Shown here: piece after piece, positions 36,401-45,700 of the stretch
Position numbering within the stretch: position 1 is the stretch's first letter
How the letters are laid out: each line of letters starts with the position of its first letter
Source: Mactromeris polynyma
Taxonomy: Eukaryota; Mollusca; Bivalvia; Venerida; Mactridae
Direction of reading: 5' to 3'
Assembly: GCA_032209605.1 (NCBI GenBank)
Contig: JASFXZ010000005.1
Coordinates: forward strand, 31,298,905 to 31,362,904
DNA: 64,000 nt
Translations under genes and position numbers: made by a program
Notes under the pieces: model-generated
Told to the model about the DNA's origin: nothing
The model's input: only the letters and a program-made list of their open reading frames with translations
Database searches by the model: none

Positions 36401-39400
36401 ACGAGTAATTCATGTCCAAATGTACATGGCTCTAGAAGTTGTTGTAGGAACTTAGTAGGCAATTGATGCATTCAAACATTGTCCGAATGACAGTAATCGT
36501 TCCTTTAGTTAATATATCACCGTTCAAGCATGATTCGATATATTGTTATCCGAGCCATGTATCGGGCATAACTATAGTATTGTCGCATGAGACACTGCCA
36601 TGCACACAAACAAAACTGACCATATGTCTTGTGGAAGATACATGTAGAACTAAAACGTGAATTAGACAAAGTGATATTTGGTTGTATTACTAGAAATACA
36701 CGGCAAGGTGACCTAGATTTACCGATATTATGGCGCAGAATAATGTTATCAATTTTGCAGTAGATTTGTCCTAAGTAATCTTCACTAAAACAATTAATCT
36801 CTCGAAAGTTAATAAAACAATGTATTGTATATTTTTTTTTGTATGCGTTACAGATACCAATGAACAGACAGAGAGTAATGCAGGTAAGATACCCCCAACT
36901 TACCGATGTACATGTACTTGCCCGTAATAGTGGAACATATTTCTGAAATCAAATGATATCTGAAGAGCTATTGTACTTAAGATAAATTTGAATGTTTATC
37001 ATTCCGGATACAATATTTCATATTAAGACTGGTTACAAAACGAGTAATTCATGTCCAAATGTACATGGCTCTAGAAATTGTTTGAGGAACTTAGTAGGCA
37101 ATTAATTCATTAAAACATTTTCCGAATGACAATAATCGTTCCACTAGTTAATATATCACCGCCCAAGCATGATTCGATAGGTTGTTATCCGACCATGTAT
37201 CGGGCATAACTATAGTATTGTCGCATGAGACACTGCCATGCACACAAACAAAACTGACCATATGTCTTGTGGAAGATACGTGAAAAACTAAAACGTGAAT
37301 TAGACAAAGTGATATTTGGTTGTATTACTAGAAATACACGGCAAGGTGACCTAGTTTTACCGATATTATGGCGCAGAATAATGTCATCAATTTTGCAGTA
37401 GATTTGTCCTAAGTAATCTTCACTAAAACAATTAATCTCTCGAAAGTTAATAAAACAATGTATTGTATATTGTTTTTGTATGCGTTACAGATACCAATGA
37501 ACAGACAGAGAGTAATGCAGGTAAGATACCCCCGATCTCCGATGTACATGTACTTGCCCGTAATAGTGGAACATATTTCTGAAATCAAATGATATCTGAA
37601 GAGCTATTGTACTTAAACAAATCTTGAATGTTTATCATACCTGATACAATATTTCATATCAAGACTGGTTACAAAACGAGTAATTCATGTCCAAATGTAC
37701 ATGGCTCTAGAAGTTGTTGTAGGAACTTAGTAGGCAATTGATGCATTCAAACATTGTCCGAATGACAGTAATCGTTCCTTTAGTTAATATATCACCGTTC
37801 AAGCATGATTCGATATATTGTTATCCCAGCCATGTATCGGGCATAACTATAGTATTGTCGCATGAGACACTGCCATGCACACAAACAAAACTGACCATAT
37901 GTCTTGTGGAAGATACATGTAGAACTAAAACGTGAATTAGACAAAGTGATATTTGGTTGTATTACTAGAAATACACGGCAAGGTGACCTAGATTTACCGA
38001 TATTATGGCGCAGAATAATGCTATCAATTTTGCAGTAGATTTGTCGTAAGTAATCTTCACTAAAACAATTAATCTCTCGAAAGTTAATAAAACAATGTAT
38101 TGTATATTTTTTTTGTATGCGTTACAGATACCAATGAACAGACAGAGAGTAATGCAGGTAAGATACCCCCAACTTACCGATGTACATGTACTTGCCCGTA
38201 ATAGTGGAACATATTTCTGAAATCAAATGATATCTGAAGAGCTATTGTACTTAAGCAAAATTTGAATGTTTATCATACCGGATACAATATTTCATATTAA
38301 GACTGGTTACAAAACGAGTAATTCATGTCCAAATGTACATGGCTCTAGAAATTGTTTTAGGAACTTAGTAGGCAATTAATTCATTAAAACATTTTCCGAA
38401 TGACAATAATCGTTCCATTAGTTAATATATCACCGTTCAAGCATGATTCGATATATTGTTATCCGAGCCATGTATCGGGCATAACTATAGTGTTGTCGCA
38501 GGAGACACTGCCATGCACACAAACAAAACTGACCATATGTTTTGTTGAAGATACATGTAGAACTAAAACGTGAATTAGACAAAGTGATATTTGGTTGTAT
38601 TACTAGAAATACACGGCAAGGTGACCTAGATTTACCGATATTATGGCGCAGAATAATGTTATCAATTTTGCAGTAGATTTGTCCTAAGTAATCTTCACTA
38701 AAACAATTAATCTCTCGAAAGTTAATAAAACAATGTATTGTATATTTTTTTTTGTATGCGTTACAGATACCAATGAACAGACGGAGAGTAATGCAGGTAA
38801 GATACCCTCAACTTACCGATGTACATGTACTTGCCCGTAATAGTGGAACATATTTCTGAAATCAAATGATATCTGAAGATCTATGGTACTTAAACAAATC
38901 TTGAATGTTTATCATACCGGATACAATATTTCATATCAAGACTGGTTACAAAACGAGTAATTCATGTCCAAATGTACATGGCCCTAGAAGTTGTTTGATG
39001 AACTTAGTATGCAATTAATTCATTAATACATTTTCCGAATGACAATAATCGTTCCACTAGTTAATATATCACCGTTCAAGCATGATTCGATATATTGCTA
39101 TCCGAGCCATGTATCGGGCATAACTATAGTATTGTCGCATGAGACACTGCCATGCACACAAACAAAACTGACCATATGTCTTGTGGAAGATATATGTAGA
39201 ACTAAAACGTGAATTAGACAAAGTGATATTTGGTTGTATTACTAGAAATACACGGCAAGGTGACCTAGATTTACCGATATTATGGCGCAGAATAATGTTA
39301 TCAATTTCTCAGTAGATTTGTCCTAAGTAATCTTCACTAAAACAATTAATCTCTCGAAAGTTAATAAAACAATGTATTGTATATTTTTTTTGTATGCGTT

Positions 39401-40071
39401 ACAGATACCAATGAACAAACAGAGAGTAATACAGGTAAGATACCCCCGACTTACCGATGTACATGTAGTTGCCCGTAATAGTGGAACATATTTCTGAAAT
39501 CAAATGATATCTGAAGAGCTATTGTACTTAAGATAAATTTGAATGTTTATCATTCCGGATACAATATTTCATATTAAGACTGGTTACAAAACGAGTAATT
39601 CATGTCCAAATGTACATGGCTCTAGAAATTGTTTGAGGAACTTAGTAGGCAATTAATTCATTAAAACATTTTCCGAATGACAATAATCGTTCCACTAGTT
39701 AATATATCACCGTCCAAGCATGATTCGATAGATTGTTATCCGACCATGTATCGGGCATAACTATAGTATTGTCGCATGAGACACTGCCATGCACACAAAC
39801 AAAACTGACCATATGTCTTGTGGAAGATACATGTAGAACTAAAACGTGAATTAGACAAAGTGATATTTGGTTGTATTACTAGAAATACACGGCAAGGTGA
39901 CCTAGTTTTACCGATATTATGGCGCAGAATAATGTCATCAATTTTGCAGTAGATTTGTCCTAAGTAATCTTCACTAAAACAATTAATCTCTCGAAAGTTA
40001 ATAAAACAATGTATTGTATATTGTTTTTGTATGCGTTACAGATACCAATGAACAGACAGAGAGTAATGAAG
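30471..40071 (+). CDS. Micro-exons 9-24: sixteen 30-nt phase-1 exons in tandem
   Basis: Exon starts: 30471, 31109, 31746, 32393, 33020, 33659, 34314, 34941, 35578, 36216, 36854, 37491, 38128, 38767, 39405, 40042. Each is 30 nt, preceded by a T-run and GCGTTACAG and followed by GTAAGAT, matching consensus splice sites. In phase 1 each encodes D-T-N-E-Q-T-E-S-N-A, with single changes: E4 to A (31109), A10 to T (33659 and 39405), N9 to H (34314), A10 to E (40042). If all were joined they would add 160 residues of acidic, polar, probably unstructured repeat. There are no in-frame stops. The introns are nearly as conserved as the exons, so conservation alone does not prove selection. What points to a coding role is the constant length, phase and splice sites across older, diverged copies. 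The flanking gene is not identified. Confidence 0.65.
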
Positions 40072-40527
40072 GTAAGATACCCCCAACTTACCGATGTACA
40101 TGTACTTGCCCGTAATAGTGGAACATATTTCTGAAATCAAATGATATCTGAAGAGCTATTGTACTTAAGAAAAATTTGAATGTTCATCATTCCGGATACA
40201 ATATTTCATATTAAGACTGGTTACAAAACGAGTAATTCATGTCCAAATGTACATGGCTCTAAAAATTGTTTGAGGAACTTAGTAGGCAATTAATTCATTA
40301 AAACATTTTTCCGAATGACAATAATCGTTCCACTAGTTAATATATCACCGTTCAAGCATGATTCGATATAATGTTATCCCAGCCATGAATCGGGCATAAC
40401 TATAGTATTGTCACATGAGACACTGCTATGCACACAAATAACATTTACCATAGGACTCGTGGAAGATACATGTAGCTCTAGAACGTGGATTAGGCAGTGT
40501 GATATTTGGTTTTATTACGAGAAATTG

Positions 40528-40557
40528 ATACTAATAGACAGAATGACAATGAACATG
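40528..40557 (+). pseudogene. Micro-exon 25, degenerate terminal copy
   Basis: A 30-nt body aligned to the others (would give D-T-N-R-Q-N-D-N-E-H) with donor GTAAGAT, but the acceptor position reads AAATTG and the T-run is absent. It lies at the 3' edge of the array, where the repeat diverges before the retroelement at 40.74 kb. Confidence 0.55.
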
Positions 40558-40737
40558 GTAAGATGACCTAGAGTTACCGATATTCTGGCGAATAATAATG
40601 TTGTCAATTTTTCAGTAGATTTCTCATAGTAAAGATCACTAGAATAATTTATCACTTTAGTACAATGAATCGGGAATAATTCTTTGATTAGCAAATTGGA
40701 ATTACGTTGCATACAAACAAATCGTTTACCATCTGGA

Positions 40738-41374
40738 CATGTGAGGACGTCTGTGAAGCTCTTAATCTTTTACTGAATAATATCTTTATTCAATTTGATA
40801 ACTCAATGTACCAACAGAAAGTTGGTATTCCTGTGTAACTGTGCTCCACTTATTGCCGACTTATTCTTATTCTGTTATGAAAGAGACTTTAAGTTATCCT
40901 TATCCAAAGAAAATCAGATGGATGTAATTGAAGCTTTCAATAATACCTCCCGTTATTTAGACGATATTTTAAATATTGATAATGAGTTTTTCCCAACCAT
41001 GATATATAATATATATCCAACAGAACTACACCTATCGAAAGCTAACACCTTGGATACACATGTCTCGTTTCTTGACTTGGACATTTCTATAGAAAATGGT
41101 ATTATTACTACTAAAATATATGATAAACGAGATGATTATGACTTTGAGATTATAAACTTTCCCTGGCTTATTAGTGATATACCGAAAAAGAATACATATG
41201 GCATATACATATCTCAACTTATTCGATTTATGAGGGGTAATACTAATCTAGAGGACTTTAATAAGCGTAACCTTCTACTAACAGGTAAACTGCTGAAACA
41301 AGGATATCGTTATCATAAATTATGTAAGACGTTTCGTAAGTTTTGCCATAAATATACCGATATTAAAGACGATC
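40738..41374 (+). pseudogene. Reverse transcriptase, palm and thumb part
   Basis: Frame 1 gives NNIFIQFDNSMYQQKVGIPV, then a frameshift near 40835 leads into NCAPLIADLFLFCYERDF, the catalytic box SRYLDDILNID, the block FLDLDISIENG, KIYDKRDDYDFEIINFP and SQLIRFMRGNTNLEDF, ending KLLKQGYRYHKL. The YLDD box is intact. The protein would copy the element RNA into DNA. The open frame continues to 41499 only by chance through the inserted transposon end; true homology stops near 41370. Confidence 0.8.
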
Positions 41375-41639
41375 GCGGCAGTTTCGATTATAACGCTAAA
41401 GTAAATATTACATTTACACCGTTAAACAAGTGTAAATATTTTCGGACGATACGGTGCTCGACAACGCGCCTTGTAATCACTGAAGCAAAATTACATTGAT
41501 GGAAAAGGGAATGGCGAGAAACGGATTTTTTTGTCAGCTAAACGCAAAAGGCAGTATGATCTTCAATCAGAACGCAGGAAATGTTGCAATCGGATGACTG
41601 ACTTTGAAACTGTGGGTGAGAATGAAAACGAAAGTAGCT

Positions 41640-42395
41640 CACCCAAAACGTTAAAATAGTGAAACAGAAAGTGTACTTTCGGGTCGAAGGATTGTCGAGT
41701 TGGGACATCTTTAAAACCGTTAACGAGTTGAAATGTGACAATTGTGAATGCTATTTAAATCTAGCAAATACTGTTGAAGAGCGCCGGTATGGATTTGGTG
41801 TTAAGAATAAGATGTAACTGTGGAAAAATTAAAAAGTGGGGACAAGTAAGCGACATCGTCCCGATGGAAGTCATCATGGTCCGCAAATCTTTGATATAAA
41901 TACTAAGGCAGCAGTTGGTGAGTTTCCCCATTGATTAACTTTGTAAAATATCAGAGGAATGATCATAAAAAATTGAATTTAGAGAATATTTGTCTTAATT
42001 AATTTCTAAACAAACATGGTATTATAATTGTTATAATAATAATAGTAATAAGCTGTATTTAAACCGGGCAAGATATAAATAACTAGAAACATGTTCTATT
42101 TGAGCTATTGAATCTCATATATGATCATTTTTTTAAAAAATATTCATGAAATGCCATGGTCTCCAAAAGTTGCATTGTAAATTATTAAGCTAACAAGAGT
42201 GTAGGGTAATACATATTCTAATATCTGTTTACAGGGATGTATCATAGTGGTTCAGGTCACACTCATATTACAAACTTCATGTCTACAATAGAAGTAAAAT
42301 GATAACAGAAGTGTGAGAAGGAAGTGGAACATTATATTCCTAGAGTTGCTGGTCAGTCTTGTAAAGATATAGGCACTAAGTGAAGAAATTGAGTT
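41640..42395 (+). pseudogene. Mutator-like transposase N-terminal domain, two exons, broken
   Basis: Exon one: ETESVLSGRRIVELGHL, a frameshift, then LKCDNCECYLNLANTVEERR, and in a further frame RCNCGKIKK, then TSKRHRPDGSHHGPQIFDIN and TKAAVG. Intron 41918-42234 (GTGAGT...ACAG). Exon two: GMYHSGSGHTHITNFMSTIE, a stop, then EVEHYIPRVAGQSCKDIG. The order GRRIVEL / CxxC...CxC zinc ribbon / G-rich block / GHTHITNF is that of the Mutator-like domain common in cnidarian and molluscan transposon proteins. Several frameshifts and stops make it inactive. Confidence 0.6.
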
Positions 42396-42834
42396 GCAAA
42401 AGGAAAACTAGGTAAATTTGTGTGTTTGTTTGTTCACAGTTTGACAATGTTAAATAATAATTATATACACATTGGTTGCTTGTTTGAGGTAATATTTTCA
42501 GTTTCATTAGATTTAATTATAACTATGAACTGTGACTATGCATTTACCTGTTAAAAATAATCATTAACTAAATATCCTGCTATATATAAATACATGTTTC
42601 AGATCATTACTGAATGTAATCCTAGTTTTCCTGTTTATGTTAGTATTTACTTTAATTTACAGTCAACGTTTCAAACAATTTTATTTTGAGTTTTAATCTT
42701 GATTTGAATCATAATAAACCCTGTGTAGGTCAAGAGCACTCAGAACAATTTATATACATGTACTTTATTTTAACATAAGGTTAGCTAGCATCTTATCTAC
42801 ACTGTTAATTTGAATTCATTTTTTTCATTCAGGA

Positions 42835-43823
42835 TGTGAGGGTATTGTTACCGTTGAATGAATTGGAAATGAGGGAATGTGTTACCTACAAATCATCCGT
42901 TGGCTTGTCTGACAATAATGACATCAAGGAGATACCACCACCAGCAAATAAGAAAATAGAAAACTTTGACACTTGTACTAATGTGTTTTATGATATTGAA
43001 ACAACTGGTCTTAGCAAAACGTGATATAATTCAGATATCTACAGTTTGCAATAATAATACATTTATTTATTTTAAATATTATACATACACAGCCTATTGC
43101 TAGAAGTGCTTCTCAAGTGACTGGTCTAAAATTGCATGGATACTGTTTATTTTACAATTCAAACCCAGTTAATGCAATGCCTTTGAAAGAGTCATCGACT
43201 TTGTTTTTTAGCTTGGCTTAACCAAAGAAAACCATGTACTAGTATCCTGATACTAAGTGTTTGACTTCCCTAGAATTATCAGGACTTTTTATTAATGTAA
43301 TTTGTTGCCAGCACTACACTATTTCATTTTTGACATTGTAGATACTCTTCCATTGATGAGGAATATATACCCAAACTTTGACAAACATAATCAAGAATAC
43401 CTTGTGACCCAAGTTTTACATGAAACATATGCTGCACATAATGCAGTTGCAAATGTTTGTCTTTTGCAAAAGTTGGTCAATTCATATGATGTCCCATTGC
43501 ACATATTTTCAAATTATAGTGCAACAACTATTACTTGTTTAGAGAAATATAACTTTGAAAAAGTGTCAGATGAGAACTTACTTTCTTTATTTCCCATGGA
43601 ACAGCGAAATATAATTGGTAAACAAATGGCTTTAAAAAAGTACAGAAGTGGTCTGAAATTGGCATATTTAGGACTTTCAGTTGAAAGAGGTGGATATGAT
43701 GGATTAAAACAATTGTTGACTGAGAAAAATAATAGTAAATCAAGGGTTACTGCCCCAAGATTTATAATAGACAATATGTATCAGTATTTATGTCAACATA
43801 TTATTATGAGCAATGCAAATTAA
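42835..43823 (+). pseudogene. DEDD-family exonuclease-like gene, broken
   Basis: The acceptor TTTTTTCATTCAG is followed by RVLLPLNELEMRECVTY, then FYDIETTGLSKT, the exo I motif D-x-E of DEDD nucleases. A frameshift at about 43020 leads to IIQISTVCN and PIARSASQVTGLKLHGYCLF. After a worn stretch, 43302-43823 (173 codons) gives FIFDIVDTLPLMRN, NQEYLVTQVLHETYAAHNAV (exo III region; the H is present but the usual Asp is Asn: HNAVANV) and a C-terminal part (GLKLAYLGLSVERGGYDGLK). This resembles the exonuclease domain linked to PML-type C-termini and to invertebrate transposons. The second Asp motif is not legible. It would be a 3'-5' exonuclease, here inactive. Confidence 0.65.
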
Positions 43824-44726
43824 GCTGTACCCTGCTATAGATGATAGTCGTCCTGCATATGTGTTGAGTCTTACCATGATCTGCACTGGTCATTGTTTGG
43901 TGAAAATATATTCAGTAATTAATATACTTTAAGCCTCAAATATTTTAACTGTGGCTTTGCTACATGAAATGAAACACAAGCTAGTATTTTCGGTATGCAA
44001 AATAATTGTGTAAAGGTACTTTCTCAACTGTGTGTAAAAATAACGTATGAACTATATTTAATACAATTTTGTTTAAATATGTGTAGTTGTTTTTTGTGTG
44101 TGTTTTGTAAACAGCTTAAATAGCCTTCGAATGTTCTGTTAATGAGGAACATATTTTTCCAAAGTAAAAGTGCGCATTATATGTCTGGCCTTTTTCTGGG
44201 ACAAAACCCCACCCACCCAAAATAAAAAACTATTATACTTGAAAATAAGCCTGGTGACCTATGAATTTTAAGTCTGATTTTAATACAGTAAAGCTTAAAC
44301 ATTATTAATGAAAAATTAAAAAAAAAATCAGAATGCTTCAACATTAAAAAAAAATCTTTGAAAATTTAGTGATTTTTTATACATATAATTTCATTTTATT
44401 ACTTTTTATTCATGGTATATTTTCATGATGGCTACATTTTTGAAACTCAATTCATCTTGTTAAATGAAGAGTGAAATGTTACCAAACAAATGATGTACAA
44501 CTTAGAATCAAATCTGAAAATGTTGAGATTTTTTTTTAATACATACGAAACGGCGGTCACATTTGCCAAAGTAGGGGGTATACAGAAGAAAGGGGCCCGT
44601 AAATCTTTTCCAAGCCTGGTGACCCCATTTTTTTATTTCATATTTTTGTAGATTAGGTTGTATGCTATCAACATACAAACTTTCATAAAATTCTGAATGC
44701 TTTCAAAAAAATGATGAAACTGTAGC
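43824..44726. other. Non-coding 3' part of the Mutator-like transposon
   Basis: AT-rich with A- and T-runs and no reading frame of interest. It ends in the right TIR. Confidence 0.4.
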
Positions 44727-44994
44727 GATCGTCTTTAAGTTAAAATATGGCACTAGTGTAAAATCTATGTTAGAGAAAGGAATTACTAAACTCAAATTTT
44801 ATGGAGATCTATTATATAAAATTCGCAAAATTCATAACAGTTGTAACTTTGATCAGTTATTTGTGAAATTAATAAACAAGTTCAAAAGGAAGGGTTATAT
44901 TCCTGACATGATGAGAACAACTGCAGATCAATTTTTAAGTAAATCAATACTTGATATATTTTCACACCTGTTTTTACTGCACGCCGGACACTAA
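44727..44994 (+). pseudogene. C-terminal domain of the split reverse transcriptase
   Basis: IVFKLKYGTSVKSMLEKGIT, then KLKFYGDLLYKIRKIHNSCN, then FDQLFVKLINKFKRKGYIPD and MMRTTADQ, ending at a stop at 44994. The FYGDLLYK and KRKGY blocks are the conserved region that follows the RT domain in this retroelement family. It is in a different frame from the upstream RT part, so a frameshift exists in addition to the transposon insertion. Confidence 0.65.
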
Positions 44995-45248
44995 TGTTTT
45001 GAGACTAAATGAAGTTATATTTGTAAACCGTACTTGGTATGGCAGGATATGACTGATTACTATGTCTTAGGGGATTATGTTCGGGACTTTGTAGACATTG
45101 ACTTTTGCTCTGGAACTAACATGATGTGTTTCATTTGGTTTAGTTACTGGGAGCAAGGTCAGACTGAGGCTGCTTGTTCCTTCTAACTGGATTAGTTACA
45201 GTGTCTGTTGTTGTGTGCGTGATTGTTGGTTGATTTTAATGATTAGTT

Positions 45249-45700
45249 ACTGCCTACTTAGTCAATTTATGTATATATGTTGGAAATCAAGGACCATATA
45301 GTGATTGAGGGTGAGGTTAGCTAGCTGTCAAATCGAGTTAAACCCCCAGTATTGTTTTGCTGACAGTTCCAAGGCTGTTATTCGCTATATGATTTTTGTT
45401 TCTGTTTGTGTTATGAATGTGTTTTGTATTTCCCTTTCCCCTGTGTAATTCTCTCACTTTATACAGTGTTCAGTTGTCTTGGCTTGTCCTGTGATCTTTT
45501 CCATCCATTTATTCCCACCTCCCCCTCCCTTTACTGTCCACTTTGATTCTCCTAGTTATTCCTTGTGGTCTGCTGTGCCATTCCTTAGGCCTCAGTTTCT
45601 TAATATGTGTAACGTTTGACCTCCTTTAGTGCCTTATGTTTTGTGGATTGTTGTTTTTCCGGAGATCTGCGTGGGGAGGCACTGTCTTATGTAATTTTTA
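45249..45700 (+). repeat. Retroelement 3' tail, reference copy
   Basis: Starts CTGCCTACTTAGTCAATTTA and includes GGTGAGGTTAGCTAGCTGTC, AACCCCCAGTATTGTTTTGC, GTCCACTTTGATTCTCCTAG and GGGGAGGCACTGTCTTATGT. It follows the RT C-terminal domain and 3' sequence without a break, so it defines what the truncated copies elsewhere are. Confidence 0.7.

Larger units (their letters stand above)
27225..40527 (+). repeat. Tandem array, about 637-bp unit, carrying one micro-exon per unit
   Basis: From 29.2 kb to 40.3 kb the sequence repeats with spacings of 627-655 bp, mostly 637-638, measured between micro-exons. About 17 near-identical units are present. Landmarks in every unit: GTACATGTACTTGCCCGTAA after the donor, ATGATATCTGAAGAGCTAT, GTCCAAATGTACATGGC, CACCGTTCAAGCATGATTCG, TATCGGGCATAACTATAG, GGTGACC(T/A)AGATTTACC, and AAAACAATGTATTGTATAT before the acceptor. 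Units alternate in the donor-side sequence (CCGATCTCC versus CAACTTACC), and identical intronic blocks recur every 1275 bp (for example 35188, 36463, 37738), showing a dimer higher-order repeat. An earlier 2.0-kb duplication relates 26737-28716 to 28717-30.7 kb. The 65-73-codon frames in each unit are intronic. Confidence 0.9.
41375..44726 (+). mobile_element. Mutator-like transposon with exonuclease gene, nested in the retroelement
   Basis: The outer ends GCGGCAGTTTC (41375) and, inverted, GCTACAGTTTC (ending 44726) form short imperfect TIRs, and GATC flanks both sides (41371-41374 and 44727-44730). Removing the segment brings the two RT parts back next to each other. Inside are a zinc-ribbon-containing Mutator-like domain and a DEDD exonuclease-like gene, both decayed. 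The catalytic transposase core is not visible, so this copy is internally deleted or the core has decayed. Confidence 0.65.
40738..45700 (+). mobile_element. Retroelement with reverse transcriptase, split by a DNA transposon
   Basis: The 5' part (40738-41374) carries RT sequence, the 3' part (44727-44994) carries the C-terminal domain of the same protein type, and 44995-45700 is the non-coding tail whose end recurs as truncated copies at 0.5, 3.4, 22.6, 49.5, 50.9, 51.9 and 52.2 kb. It is 5'-truncated next to the micro-exon array. The RT type (KIYDKRDD..F.IINFP, ISQLIRF, LLKQGYR) is widespread in marine invertebrates. I do not assign it to LINE or Penelope-like with confidence, because no endonuclease domain is visible. 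The interior 41375-44726 is a separate insertion. Confidence 0.7.

Noticed and set aside
29419..37935. Recurring 65-73-codon + strand frames (HSNIVRMT..., HDSIYCYPSHVSGIT...) in the tandem array
   Set aside because: They lie in the intron part of each unit, have no splice link to the micro-exons, and recur only because the unit is repeated. Several units have the frame broken by point changes.
30471..40071. CRISPR-like array
   Set aside because: Period of 637 bp, splice sites, eukaryotic context; no short repeat-spacer pattern.
41375..41499. C-terminal 42 codons of the open RT frame (after KDDR)
   Set aside because: They read through the left end of the inserted transposon; the real RT continuation is at 44727.
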